From assembly GCA_002298125.1 (NCBI GenBank), contig DBMJ01000007.1, positions 1 to 45,864 of the forward strand: a stretch of DNA of 45,864 bases, in the 5' to 3' direction. The notes below the pieces were generated by a model, which had not been told where the DNA came from, made no database searches, and saw nothing but the letters and a program-made list of their open reading frames with translations. Positions 1 through 8,876 of this stretch are shown here, in pieces; position 1 is the stretch's first letter, and each line of letters opens with the position of its first letter. The stretch is from Clostridium sp. UBA701. Its GTDB lineage: Bacteria > Bacillota > Clostridia > Clostridiales > Clostridiaceae. The position numbers and the translations under genes are program-made.

Positions 1-21
1 CCGTTTTACGGGTGGTCATGA

Positions 22-1398
22 CTATTTAGTTAAGTACATTTCCCCAACTCTATATATATCTCCAGCTCCCACAGTGATTAATAAATCTCCTGGTAAAAGC
101 CTTTCCTCTAAATAGTTTGTCATATCTAAAAAGCTATGAAAGTTTTTGCAGTTTACACCACGCTGTCTTATTCTATTCCCCAGCATGTCGGAGCTTACCT
201 CCTTGTTATCCTTCTCTCTGGCGGCATAGATATCTGCTAGCAACAGTTCATCAACCTCATCAAAGGAAACTGCAAAATCCTCAAATAGGATTTTGGTTCT
301 TGAATAGGTGTGAGGCTGAAATGCACAAAATAGTCTGTTATGAGGCATTTTTGAGGCGGCTTTTAGCACTGCCTTAATTTCTGTAGGATGATGAGCATAA
401 TCGTCTACAACGAAAACACCATTTTTTTCACCCTTTCTTTCAAAGCGTCGGTGGGTGCCATAAAAGCTCTCAAGACCTGAGCTTATAGCTTCTGTTGGAA
501 GCTCTAAAGCCAAGGCTGCACCAATAGCTGCCAGAGCATTTAAAACGTTATGTGGGCCAGGAACCCTAAGTATAACCTTAAATAGTTTATCTCCCCTATA
601 ATTTACTGTAAAGCTTCCACAACCCCTCTGATCAAAATTAAGCTCATAGGGTATAATATCGCCCTTTTCAAGACCATAGGTAATTACATTGCAGGGTGCA
701 GAAGGAAGAATTTTTGCGATTTTTTCATCCTCTCCCCAAGCCACAACATAGCCCTCCTCAGGTATTGTCCCTAGAAACTTTTGAAAGGTATCCTGAATGT
801 GGTTTATGTCTCTATAAAAATCTAAGTGATCTGCATCAATATTTAAAACAACACCCACGTAGGGATAGAACTTCAAAAAGGATGCTTTATATTCACAGGC
901 TTCTGTTAAAAAATATTCACTTTTGCCACTTCTTACATTGCCCTCTATTAAATCTAAATCTCCTCCTACCAAAATAGTAGGGTCAAGCTGAGCCTTACAT
1001 ACTATATGTGCCAGCATAGAAGTAGTGGTGGTTTTACCGTGGGTCCCAGATACTGCTATGCTGTATTTGAAATCCCTCATAAGATATCCTAAAAATTCTG
1101 CTCTATCCATTAGTACTTTACCTTGGGCCTTAGCACCCATTAGCTCAGGGTTATCCTCAGAAATAGCTGCGGTATATACTATTAAATCGGAGCCTTCAAT
1201 ATTTTTGCTTTCATGTCCTATGTGGATTACAGCTCCCTTTGCTGCAAGCCTTTCTGTAGCCTGTGAGGCCTTCATATCAGAGCCGGACACTCTATAGCCG
1301 TGGTTAAGCAGTATTTCTGCAAGACCACTCATGCTCACTCCGCCAATACCAATAAAGTGTATATGTTTGTTCTTATCTTTCTCAAAATCAAATGACAA
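22..1398 (-). CDS. murC: UDP-N-acetylmuramate--L-alanine ligase
   Basis: MurC adds L-alanine to UDP-MurNAc with ATP, the first step of peptide-stem assembly in cytoplasmic peptidoglycan synthesis. The 458-residue product has the usual family length. Visible motifs are the N-terminal nucleotide-sugar loop GIGGVSMSG (residues 17-25), the Mur-ligase P-loop GTHGKTTTT (118-126), and the C-terminal DDYAHHPTEI segment. The start is TTG at 1398-1396, preceded on the minus strand by AAGGAG about 10 nt upstream; no better ATG lies nearby. It is divergent from purR across a 200-bp gap. A TATAAT lies on the minus strand at 1453-1448 but its -35 is poor. The other Mur ligase of the window, murD, is at the far right end, so neither sits in a dcw cluster here. 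Identification is secure. Confidence 0.97.
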   Translation of the reverse strand: MSFDFEKDKNKHIHFIGIGGVSMSGLAEILLNHGYRVSGSDMKASQATERLAAKGAVIHIGHESKNIEGSDLIVYTAAISEDNPELMGAKAQGKVLMDRAEFLGYLMRDFKYSIAVSGTHGKTTTTSMLAHIVCKAQLDPTILVGGDLDLIEGNVRSGKSEYFLTEACEYKASFLKFYPYVGVVLNIDADHLDFYRDINHIQDTFQKFLGTIPEEGYVVAWGEDEKIAKILPSAPCNVITYGLEKGDIIPYELNFDQRGCGSFTVNYRGDKLFKVILRVPGPHNVLNALAAIGAALALELPTEAISSGLESFYGTHRRFERKGEKNGVFVVDDYAHHPTEIKAVLKAASKMPHNRLFCAFQPHTYSRTKILFEDFAVSFDEVDELLLADIYAAREKDNKEVSSDMLGNRIRQRGVNCKNFHSFLDMTNYLEERLLPGDLLITVGAGDIYRVGEMYLTK

Positions 1399-1526
1399 TT
1401 CAAAATCACTCCTTAACGCTAAATCCAGTTAATGCTATCCACTTATAATTATATACAAAAAGCCTTGAAAAAAATACAGCTTATCCAATATGGCCTCATA
1501 AAAATTATAAAAACAAGCCTGCTCTA

Positions 1527-1555
1527 TTGCAATGCAACATGAATAATAATATAAT
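1527..1555 (+). promoter_or_regulatory. SigA-type promoter of purR
   Basis: TTGCAA (1527-1532), a 17-bp spacer and a perfect TATAAT (1550-1555) lie about 45 bp before the purR start. It is the only good pair in this intergenic region on the plus strand. Confidence 0.75.
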
Positions 1556-1566
1556 AATACTAAGAA

Positions 1567-1579
1567 AAAGTTCGTGTTT
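1567..1579 (+). promoter_or_regulatory. Possible PurBox in purR leader
   Basis: AAAGTTCGTGTTT matches 11 of 13 positions of the reverse-oriented Bacillus PurBox (AWWGTTCGGWWWT). It starts about 12 bp after the -10 element of purR, so bound repressor could block transcription. Only one box is seen, whereas PurR usually binds paired boxes, so autoregulation is an inference. Confidence 0.4.
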
Positions 1580-1598
1580 TTAACTGAGGAGTGTTATT

Positions 1599-2414
1599 AT
1601 GGAAAAATATAGCCGTAATGAAAGGATTTCTGCCATTACTAGAGTGATGACTGAACACCCTAATAAGATTATCAACCTCAATGTGTTTACTGAAATGTTA
1701 AATGCAGCTAAATCCAGCATAAGTGAAGATCTTTTGGTGGTTAAGGAGGCCTTGGGGAATTTATCTCTTGGCAAGGTGGAGACCATTGCTGGTGCAGCCG
1801 GTGGAGTGAGATACAGAGGCATTATATCTCCTAAAGAGAGTAAGGACTTTGTGAGTGGGCTCTGCAAAAGCCTAAACACTGAAGAACGTATTATTGCTGG
1901 ATTTTACTTGTATATGACTGATATTATGTGGAACCCTGACATCATTCACAAAGCAGCACTCATATTGTCATCAGCCTTTACAGAAAAGAAGGTAGATTAT
2001 GTGGTAACTGTAGAGACAAAGGGCATTCCCTTGGCCTATGAGGTTGCACGAAATCTTGGGGTACAGCTGGTGGTAGTGAGAAGGGATCCTACTGTAACGG
2101 AAGGCACTACAGTAAGCATCAATTATCTTACTGGTTCAAGTAAACGAATCCAAACCATGTCTCTGTCAAAAAAGGCAATGAAAAAAGGCAGCAAATGTAT
2201 TTTTATTGATGACTTTATGAAGGCTGGAGGTACTACCATAGGAATAATAGAACTAATGAAGGAATTTGAAAGTGAAGTAATAGGTATTGGTGTACTCATT
2301 GATGACGTTAGCTGTGAGAAGAAAATGGTAACGGATTATATTACATTATTAGATTTTAATGGAATAAATGAACAGGGAAAAATTGAAATAAATCCATCAT
2401 CTTTATTCAAATAG
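1599..2414 (+). CDS. purR: PurR-type purine operon repressor
   Basis: This is the Gram-positive PurR: an N-terminal winged-helix DNA-binding domain (about residues 1-75) fused to a phosphoribosyltransferase-fold domain that senses PRPP and has no catalytic role. The 271-residue length is typical. The PRPP-binding signature is visible as FIDDFMKAGGTT near residues 202-213. The ATG start follows the ribosome binding site GAGGAG. PurR genes next to spoVG and glmU are standard in Firmicutes, which supports the call, and prs, which makes the PRPP that PurR senses, lies two genes downstream. A PurBox-like element in its leader suggests autoregulation. Confidence 0.95.
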   Translation: MEKYSRNERISAITRVMTEHPNKIINLNVFTEMLNAAKSSISEDLLVVKEALGNLSLGKVETIAGAAGGVRYRGIISPKESKDFVSGLCKSLNTEERIIAGFYLYMTDIMWNPDIIHKAALILSSAFTEKKVDYVVTVETKGIPLAYEVARNLGVQLVVVRRDPTVTEGTTVSINYLTGSSKRIQTMSLSKKAMKKGSKCIFIDDFMKAGGTTIGIIELMKEFESEVIGIGVLIDDVSCEKKMVTDYITLLDFNGINEQGKIEINPSSLFK

Positions 2415-2453
2415 TTAAATTTTCAAAAAATTATTTATTTTTTCATAAAAAAA

Positions 2454-2480
2454 GAAGGAAAATTTAACTCTATAGAGAAT
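2454..2480 (+). promoter_or_regulatory. SigH promoter of spoVG
   Basis: GAAGGAAAA (2454-2462) fits the SigH -35 consensus RNAGGAWWW at every position. AGAGAAT (2474-2480) fits the -10 consensus RNNGAAT at every position. The spacer is 11 bp, as in Bacillus SigH promoters, and spoVG is the classical SigH target. Confidence 0.85.
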
Positions 2481-2514
2481 ATGTACAATACAAGCATCTT
2501 GGAGGTGGAGATTG

Positions 2515-2799
2515 ATGGAAATTACAGACGTAAGAGTAAGAAAAGTAGCAACAGAGGGAAAAATGAAGGCTATTGTTTCCGTAACTTTTGATAATGAATT
2601 TGTAGTTCATGACATAAAGGTTATAGAGGGACAGAATGGACTCTTTATTGCTATGCCTAGTAGAAAGACACCTGATGGGGAGTTTAAGGATATTGCTCAT
2701 CCAATAAATACTCAAACAAGAGAGAAGATCCAAAATGCAATTCTTGCTGAGTATGAAAAAGTTAAAAACGAAGAACCATCTGTTGTTGAAGAGGGTTAA
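2515..2799 (+). CDS. spoVG: SpoVG, RNA/DNA-binding regulator
   Basis: SpoVG is a small nucleic-acid-binding regulator first found through its effect on spore cortex formation and asymmetric septation. The product starts MEITDVRVRKV, as in nearly all SpoVG proteins, and is 94 residues long. I chose ATG 2515 over the TTG three bases upstream because it gives the family N-terminus and an 8-nt distance from GGAGGT. The acidic C-terminal tail is variable in the family. The gene is monocistronic: a SigH promoter lies just upstream and an intrinsic terminator just downstream. Confidence 0.97.
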   Translation: MEITDVRVRKVATEGKMKAIVSVTFDNEFVVHDIKVIEGQNGLFIAMPSRKTPDGEFKDIAHPINTQTREKIQNAILAEYEKVKNEEPSVVEEG

Positions 2800-2803
2800 C
2801 AAT

Positions 2804-2838
2804 AAAAAGGGGGAAATAAACCTCCTTTTTATTTTTTT
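2804..2838 (+). terminator. Terminator of spoVG
   Basis: AAAAAGGGGG and CCTCCTTTTT form a 10-bp stem with one G-U pair around a 7-nt loop, followed by a T-rich run. Confidence 0.85.
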
Positions 2839-2852
2839 GTGCTTTTCTTTGG

Positions 2853-2881
2853 TTGAAATTGTTCTACACTTAAAATATAAT
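2853..2881 (+). promoter_or_regulatory. SigA-type promoter of glmU-prs
   Basis: TTGAAA (2853-2858), a 17-bp spacer and TATAAT (2876-2881) lie about 77 bp before glmU. Confidence 0.7.
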
Positions 2882-2957
2882 TATTAGGGAGTATTTTGTG
2901 CAATATGTGAGAAAGTATGAAAAATACAAGTCAATACTACCATAAAGAGGTGTTATT

Positions 2958-4331
2958 ATGTATAAATGTGCTATAATAATGGCGGCAGGAGAAGGAAAAA
3001 GGATGAAATCATCCTACTCTAAGGTACTCCATAAGGTCTGCGGCAAGGAAATGGTAAATCACGTTATAGATGTAATGAGAAATGCAGGCATGGGAGACAT
3101 TGACGTGGTGGTAGGAAGAAGTGCAGAAGAGGTTAAAAAAGCTACTAAAAGCAGACAGGTTTCTTATTCTCTTCAAGCTGAACAGCTGGGTACAGGTCAT
3201 GCTGTAAAGTGTGGGTCACACTTCTTGGAAGGGAAAAGAGGAGTAGTAGCTGTTTTCACTGGGGACGCTCCACTTGTTAGAGTGGAAACTGTAGTAGAGT
3301 TATTAAAAAAACATGAAAATGAAGGCTTTAGTGCAACTCTACTTACTGCTGTAATTGAAGATGGCGGGAATTATGGACGAATAGTAAGAAATTCCCTAGG
3401 TGAAGTAGAGAGAATAGTAGAGGCTAAGGACTGTACTGAGGAAGAAAGACAAATAAAAGAGATTAACGCAGGAATGTATGTCTTTGACATAGAAAAGCTT
3501 GTGGAATGTCTTGGAAAGCTTAAGAATGATAATGCTCAGGGCGAATATTATCTTACAGATGTAATTGGGATATTAAGAGAAGACAAGCATAAGGTAGGAG
3601 CTGTAATTGCGGACTATGAGGAAACCCTTGGGGTAAACTCTAGAGTAGAACTAGCACAGGCAGAAGAGGTGCTTAAAAACAGAATTAACAGGCAGCATAT
3701 GGAGAATGGGGTTACTCTTATAGATCCAAGTCATACCTATATAGGTGCAGATGTTAGTATTGGAAAAGACACCGTTATTTATCCTGGCAATATATTAGAA
3801 GGAAAGACCCTCATAGGAGAAAGCTGCGTGCTTTATCAAAACTCAAGAATTTCAAACAGTGTAATAGCAAATGGGGTAGAAATTCAAAGCTCAGTGATTA
3901 TAGATAGTAATATTGGCGAAAATACAACTGTAGGACCCTTTGCTTATGTAAGACCTGAAAGCAGCATTGGAAGCAATGTGAGAATAGGGGATTTTGTAGA
4001 AATCAAAAAGTCTGTCATAGGAAATGGAACTAAGGTTTCTCATCTTACTTATATTGGGGATGCTAAGGTGGGCGAGAATTGTAATTTTGGCTGTGGCACA
4101 GTAGTGGTAAACTATGACGGAAAAAATAAGTATAAGACAGTGATAGGCAATAATGCTTTTATTGGCTGTAATACCAATCTGGTTTCCCCTGTGGAAGTAA
4201 AGGATAACAGCTATATAGCTGCAGGCTCCACAATAACTAAAGAAGTACCTGATGGTGCTCTTGCAATTGCTAGAGCAAGACAGATTAATATCGAAGGCTG
4301 GGTAGATAAAAAGAACCTTCGTAAAAAATAA
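2958..4331 (+). CDS. glmU: Bifunctional GlmU (GlcN-1-P acetyltransferase / UDP-GlcNAc pyrophosphorylase)
   Basis: GlmU acetylates glucosamine-1-phosphate with acetyl-CoA and then couples it to UTP, giving UDP-GlcNAc for peptidoglycan and other cell-surface polymers. The N-terminal Rossmann-like uridyltransferase domain carries MAAGEGKRM (residues 8-16) and the GTGHAV segment. From about residue 250 on, the sequence shows hexapeptide repeats of a left-handed beta-helix, ending with the acetyltransferase region IGDAKVGENCNFGCGT. The 457-residue length is normal. The ATG follows AAAGAGGTG. prs lies 62 bp downstream with no terminator between, so the two are probably cotranscribed. Confidence 0.97.
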   Translation: MYKCAIIMAAGEGKRMKSSYSKVLHKVCGKEMVNHVIDVMRNAGMGDIDVVVGRSAEEVKKATKSRQVSYSLQAEQLGTGHAVKCGSHFLEGKRGVVAVFTGDAPLVRVETVVELLKKHENEGFSATLLTAVIEDGGNYGRIVRNSLGEVERIVEAKDCTEEERQIKEINAGMYVFDIEKLVECLGKLKNDNAQGEYYLTDVIGILREDKHKVGAVIADYEETLGVNSRVELAQAEEVLKNRINRQHMENGVTLIDPSHTYIGADVSIGKDTVIYPGNILEGKTLIGESCVLYQNSRISNSVIANGVEIQSSVIIDSNIGENTTVGPFAYVRPESSIGSNVRIGDFVEIKKSVIGNGTKVSHLTYIGDAKVGENCNFGCGTVVVNYDGKNKYKTVIGNNAFIGCNTNLVSPVEVKDNSYIAAGSTITKEVPDGALAIARARQINIEGWVDKKNLRKK

Positions 4332-4393
4332 AAAGTGACCATATAATTACACAATTAATAGACAAAAGATATTTTAAGGAGGATACATTAATT

Positions 4394-5353
4394 ATGATAA
4401 CCCATGGTAAAAGCATTAAAATTTTTACTGGCAACTCTCACCCAAAGCTTGCACAAGAAATAGCAGACATTTTAGGAGTACCAGTAGGAGAGTCTAAGGT
4501 AGGAACCTTCAGTGATGGTGAGATATCTGTTAACATCAACGAGACAGTAAGAGGATGCGATGTGTTTGTGGTACAGTCTACCAATGCACCAGTAAACGAT
4601 AATTTAATGGAGCTTCTCATTATGATTGACGCCTTTAAGAGAGCTTCCGCTGGAAGAATTACCGCCGTTATTCCTTACTATGGCTATGCAAGACAGGACA
4701 GAAAGGCTAAGGCCAGGGATCCAATTACTGCAAAGCTAGTAGCAGATTTAATAACTGCAGCAGGAGCAGACAGGGTACTTACCATGGATCTTCACGCAGC
4801 TCAAATTCAGGGATATTTCAATATTCCACTAGATCATCTTTTAGGAGCCCCAATACTTTCTAAGTATTTTGTAAACAAGGGCTTTGCAGATAGAGATGAC
4901 GTAGTTGTGGTTTCTCCTGACCTTGGCAGCGTAACAAGAGCAAGAAGGTTTGCAGATAGACTCCATGCAAGTATAGCAATTATTGATAAGAGAAGACCTA
5001 GAGCAAATGTATCCGAAATAATGAATATCATAGGTGAAGTAGAAGGCAAGACTGCCATTTTGGTAGACGACGTTATAGATACTGCGGGAACCATAACCAA
5101 TGGAGCCAATGCCCTAAGAGATTTGGGAGCAAAAGAGGTATATGCCTGCTGCACTCATGCAGTGTTGTCAGGACCTGCTCTTGAAAGAATAGATTCATCA
5201 GCTATCAAAGAGCTTGTAACACTAAATACAATAAATGTACCAGAAAGCAGTATTTCACCAAAGTTTACCTTCCTTTCTGTTGCTCCTGTTTTTGCAGAAG
5301 CAATTAAGAGAATTTATGAGGATATTTCCGTAAGTAAGCTTTTTGAAGAATAA
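4394..5353 (+). CDS. prs: Ribose-phosphate pyrophosphokinase
   Basis: Prs makes PRPP from ribose-5-phosphate and ATP for purine, pyrimidine, NAD, histidine and tryptophan synthesis. The 319-residue protein is of class I length. It shows the divalent-cation segment TMDLHAAQIQGYF, the flexible-loop DKRRP region, and the ribose-phosphate loop ILVDDVIDTAGTI near residue 220. The start ATG at 4394 has AAGGAGG about 11 nt upstream. A very strong intrinsic terminator follows, closing the glmU-prs unit. In Bacillus the next gene would be ctc/rplY, which is absent here. Confidence 0.98.
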   Translation: MITHGKSIKIFTGNSHPKLAQEIADILGVPVGESKVGTFSDGEISVNINETVRGCDVFVVQSTNAPVNDNLMELLIMIDAFKRASAGRITAVIPYYGYARQDRKAKARDPITAKLVADLITAAGADRVLTMDLHAAQIQGYFNIPLDHLLGAPILSKYFVNKGFADRDDVVVVSPDLGSVTRARRFADRLHASIAIIDKRRPRANVSEIMNIIGEVEGKTAILVDDVIDTAGTITNGANALRDLGAKEVYACCTHAVLSGPALERIDSSAIKELVTLNTINVPESSISPKFTFLSVAPVFAEAIKRIYEDISVSKLFEE

Positions 5354-5361
5354 TAATGTAA

Positions 5362-5408
5362 AAAAGTCATTGTGAAGAGCCCTTCACAATGACTTTTCTT
5401 CGTTTTTT
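5362..5408 (+). terminator. Strong terminator after prs
   Basis: A perfect 16-bp stem (5362-5377 with 5382-5397) encloses the 4-nt loop AGCC. Its T-rich 3' arm is followed by further T residues. Confidence 0.95.
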
Positions 5409-5451
5409 GGTAAATAATTTGTAACTTTTTATTATATTACTATTATTGTAT

Positions 5452-5480
5452 TTGAAAGTTGTGTAAGATTAAATTATAAC
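5452..5480 (+). promoter_or_regulatory. Promoter of the two-component/HtrA operon
   Basis: TTGAAA (5452-5457), a 17-bp spacer and TATAAC (5475-5480) lie about 45 bp before the response regulator start. Confidence 0.55.
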
Positions 5481-5524
5481 TTTAGCTTATTATACTATTA
5501 AATAAAAGAAACGGAGTGAAGAGC

Positions 5525-6211
5525 ATGGAGGGCAGTATAGGAAAGGTATTAATAGTTGATGATGATGTTAATATCTGTGAGGTAATAAAAATGTATCTTG
5601 AAAGCTCAGGCTACAATACAAGGATAAGTAATGATGGAAAGGAGGCACAACAGGCTTTCGAAGAATATAAGCCTGATTTAGTGCTTTTAGACATTATGCT
5701 TCCACATGTAGATGGTATTGACGTATTAAAGTGGATAAGAAGAGAGTATACCACTCCTGTTATTATGCTTACTGCCAAGGGAGAGACCTTTGACAAGGTT
5801 CTAGGCTTGGAGCTCGGAGCTGACGATTACATGGTAAAGCCCTTTGAACCAAAGGAGCTCTTAGCAAGGGTAAAGGCAGTATTAAGAAGATATAATGCGG
5901 ACAATGATAATAAAGAAGCTCTCAGCTTTGACCAGTTAACCATTGACATAAACTCCTATACAGTTTTATATAAGGCACAGGAAATAAAGATGCCTCCTAA
6001 GGAATTTGAATTGCTTTATTATTTGGCAAACAATAAAAATAGAGTATTTACAAGAGAACAGCTGCTCTGTGAGGTATGGGGCTATGATTACCCTGGAGAC
6101 TCTAGAACAGTAGATGTACATGTAAAGAGATTAAGAGAAAAACTACACGGGGGAAACAATTGGCAGATAGAAACTGTTTGGGGTGTGGGTTATAAATTTG
6201 AGGTGAAGTAA
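5525..6211 (+). CDS. OmpR/PhoP-family response regulator
   Basis: This is a two-domain transcription regulator of 228 residues. The receiver domain (about 5-120) has the acidic triad at its N-terminus (IVDDDVN), the phospho-acceptor Asp56 in LLDIMLP, and the conserved Lys in MVKPF. The winged-helix output domain (about 135-228) ends with TVWGVGYKF. I chose ATG 5525, 8 nt after GGAG, rather than GTG 5516, which overlaps that site. The stop codon is immediately followed by the ATG of the partner kinase. The target genes are unknown; the linked HtrA-type protease suggests an envelope-stress role, by inference only. Confidence 0.93.
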   Translation: MEGSIGKVLIVDDDVNICEVIKMYLESSGYNTRISNDGKEAQQAFEEYKPDLVLLDIMLPHVDGIDVLKWIRREYTTPVIMLTAKGETFDKVLGLELGADDYMVKPFEPKELLARVKAVLRRYNADNDNKEALSFDQLTIDINSYTVLYKAQEIKMPPKEFELLYYLANNKNRVFTREQLLCEVWGYDYPGDSRTVDVHVKRLREKLHGGNNWQIETVWGVGYKFEVK

Positions 6212-7627
6212 ATGAAGAAGGGTCTATTTTCAAAAATAGTTGCCGCTTTCATCCTTGTGGTAACCCTAACCTTCATAATATTAGCTGCCTCCTTATCAGC
6301 ATGGCTGCAAAATTATTATTTTAAAGTAAAAAAGCAGGACATTATTAGAGGAGTAAATGCCATAAAAAGCTATGCCATAAATTATCTGCAATTAGGTAAT
6401 AACGGAAGCAATATGAAGGATGTGCTTACTTACACCAAGGAATTTTACAAAGCTGATGTAATACTGGTGGATAACCTAGGCTTTTTGACAGACTTGTCTA
6501 TAGAGTCCAACAAGGCTTTAAAGGAACATCAATTTGATATAATATCCCAAGATCTTGATAAGCTAAAGAGCAACGGTATCGTGGAACATAAAGGCCAGTT
6601 TGGAAATGTTTACAAGTCACCTGTGTATACTCTGGAGGTTCCTATATTTTCTGATAATGGAAGCTTTGTAGGAGCTATCATAGTGAATAGTCCTTTAGAA
6701 GAAACCAAAGCACCGCTAAAGGATATATATTTAATTATTTGGTTAAATGCTATATTAGGGGTTATATTATCTTCAATTGTAATATATAACCTGTCTCAAA
6801 AGATTATAATTAAGCCTCTAGAGAAAATTAATTACGTAGCGGGTAAGATTGCTAAGGGCGAGGTAGACAAGAGAGTTGAGATTAAATCTTCAGATGAGAT
6901 AGGGCAATTAGTTGAATCCTTTAATTCCATGGCAGTGTCCATTGAGGAGATGGAGAAACATAGAAGAGAGTTTGTATCTAATGTTTCTCATGAAATACGC
7001 TCCCCCATGACCTCTATAAAGGGCTTTATAGGAGGAATTCTAGATGGAGTAATACCACCTGAGAAACAAAATTATTATCTCTCTTTAACCTACGAAGAGG
7101 TTCAAAGACTTACAAGGCTAATAAATGACTTATTGGATTTGTCTGCCATAGATTCGGGTAAGCTTAATATGAGGCTTGAGGAGGTTAATATAAATGAGAT
7201 AATACGACTAACTGCTATAAAATCTGAGGAGAAGATAAAAAGCCGAAGAATTAAGCTTGAGGTACTGTTTTCCGAGGATAATCTATTTGTGATAGCAGAT
7301 AGGGATAGAATTACTCAAGTCATTACGAATCTCTTGGATAATTCATTAAAATATGGTCAGGAGGGTGGTAATGTAAAGATTGCCACTAAGAATAGAGGAA
7401 ATAAAGTTTATGTATCCATTTATAACGATGGTCCCAATATTGATCCTGAGGACCTAAAGCATATATGGGATAGATTTTACAAGGCGGAAAAATCCAGAAC
7501 TACTAAAACCAGTACTGGGCTGGGGCTTCCTATAGTAAGAAGTATTTTAACTCAGCTGGGAGAGGATATTCTGGTAGAAAATAGAGATGTAGGAGTAGTA
7601 TTTACCTTTACACTAAAGAAGGCCTAA
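6212..7627 (+). CDS. Membrane sensor histidine kinase
   Basis: This is a 471-residue sensor kinase, probably acting on the regulator encoded directly upstream with zero intergenic bases. It has an N-terminal membrane segment (about residues 9-31), an extracytoplasmic sensor region of about 140 residues, a second membrane segment (about 175-195), a HAMP linker with IIIKPLEKI, a HisKA domain with phospho-acceptor His260 in VSHEIRSPM, and a C-terminal ATPase domain with the N box NLLDNSLKYG and the G box TGLGLPI. The extracytoplasmic part lacks a motif I can name, so the signal is unknown. The HtrA-type protease gene follows after a 42-bp gap. Confidence 0.93.
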   Translation: MKKGLFSKIVAAFILVVTLTFIILAASLSAWLQNYYFKVKKQDIIRGVNAIKSYAINYLQLGNNGSNMKDVLTYTKEFYKADVILVDNLGFLTDLSIESNKALKEHQFDIISQDLDKLKSNGIVEHKGQFGNVYKSPVYTLEVPIFSDNGSFVGAIIVNSPLEETKAPLKDIYLIIWLNAILGVILSSIVIYNLSQKIIIKPLEKINYVAGKIAKGEVDKRVEIKSSDEIGQLVESFNSMAVSIEEMEKHRREFVSNVSHEIRSPMTSIKGFIGGILDGVIPPEKQNYYLSLTYEEVQRLTRLINDLLDLSAIDSGKLNMRLEEVNINEIIRLTAIKSEEKIKSRRIKLEVLFSEDNLFVIADRDRITQVITNLLDNSLKYGQEGGNVKIATKNRGNKVYVSIYNDGPNIDPEDLKHIWDRFYKAEKSRTTKTSTGLGLPIVRSILTQLGEDILVENRDVGVVFTFTLKKA

Positions 7628-7669
7628 GAGCCTTGGTGATTTAAGGATGTTGCTTAGGAGGTGTGACAT

Positions 7670-8866
7670 ATGGATAATGATAAACATGAAGAAATAAAGG
7701 ATGCACCTTGGCAAAAAGAAGGCAACAGGATTGGAGAAATCACCTTCAAGCGCAACAAGGTTCATATGTACAAGAAGATGGCTATAAAGGGTCTTGCCTT
7801 TGTTTTAATAGCTTCACTTTCCGGAGGAATATGCAGCTATGTGCTGGTGGAGCGCAGGCTTTCAAAGGTATATAATCCTCCTGATAACTCGCTATATGGC
7901 TTAGGTACCATTTCACAGGACTATCCAAGGAATAATATGACTAGGGTGGCTCAACTAGTTGGTCCATCAATTGTGGGTATTACAAGCTGCCCTGAAGGCT
8001 TTGGGGCAAGCTCACTAAGTCCTAATGGGTCAGGCATAATCTTTGATAGCAGAGGATATATAGTAACCAATTACCATACCCTAGCTAACAGTGAAAAAAT
8101 AACAGTTAAGCTCAGTAACAGCAGAGTGTTTGCTGCTAAATTTGTAGGAGCTGACCCTAAGGCAGATATAGCAGTGATAAAAATAGATGCCTCAAACCTT
8201 CCCATAGCCCATTTTGGGGACTCCTCGAAGGTTCAGGTGGGTCAAGTAGCCATGGCTATAGGAAATCCAATGGGAGACGAGGTTTTCGGCACCCTTACTG
8301 CAGGTGTTATATCTGCTGTAAATAAAAGGCTTCAAGTGGCACAGACTACCTATAGGCTGGTAGAAACAGATTGCACCATTAATGATGGAAACAGTGGTGG
8401 TGCTCTATGTAATGAATACGGTGAGGTAATAGGTATTGGTAACCATGAATTTTCAACAATGATGAACAAGGATGTTAAGGGTATTGGCTACGCACTTGCT
8501 ATAAACGATGTAAATAAAATTATAAAGGATATAATGGGTTTATCAGGAGACAAGAATATAGTACCTGAAAGCTCTTTAAACAAAAGTCCCAAGGTATCTA
8601 TGGACATAAGAGCAGAAGACTATCTAGATGCAAGCAAGGGGCTTCAAGGAACAGTGATAAAGGATATAAACCTTGAGGGGAGTGCGTCAAAGGCAGGACT
8701 TAAGCAGGGAGATATCATAGTTGAAATGGAAAAGAGCAAGGTCACAAGTATCAATCAGCTTGACTCACTGCTTGCAAGCTATAATGTGGGTCAGCAGGTA
8801 ACTGTAAAGTACATGAGAGGGGATAAGCTCTACGAGGCGAAGGTTACCCTAAGTAATAAAAGATGA
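7670..8866 (+). CDS. HtrA/DegP-like membrane-anchored serine protease with PDZ domain
   Basis: This 398-residue protein is a trypsin-fold S1C protease tethered outside the cytoplasmic membrane. A single membrane segment lies near residues 37-55, following a charged cytoplasmic N-terminus. The catalytic triad is visible as His136 (NYHTLAN), Asp166 (KADIAVI) and Ser242 (GNSGGAL). A PDZ domain follows (about 305-395). Such proteins degrade or refold misfolded secreted proteins. The ATG follows AGGAGGTG. It is the third gene of the operon with the response regulator and kinase, and a terminator follows it. The catalytic residues all appear intact. Confidence 0.95.
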   Translation: MDNDKHEEIKDAPWQKEGNRIGEITFKRNKVHMYKKMAIKGLAFVLIASLSGGICSYVLVERRLSKVYNPPDNSLYGLGTISQDYPRNNMTRVAQLVGPSIVGITSCPEGFGASSLSPNGSGIIFDSRGYIVTNYHTLANSEKITVKLSNSRVFAAKFVGADPKADIAVIKIDASNLPIAHFGDSSKVQVGQVAMAIGNPMGDEVFGTLTAGVISAVNKRLQVAQTTYRLVETDCTINDGNSGGALCNEYGEVIGIGNHEFSTMMNKDVKGIGYALAINDVNKIIKDIMGLSGDKNIVPESSLNKSPKVSMDIRAEDYLDASKGLQGTVIKDINLEGSASKAGLKQGDIIVEMEKSKVTSINQLDSLLASYNVGQQVTVKYMRGDKLYEAKVTLSNKR

Positions 8867-8876
8867 TGTAATAATA

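Noticed and set aside
696..977. Open frames on the plus strand opposite murC
   Set aside because: They are antisense shadows of a secure murC gene, with no ribosome binding site.
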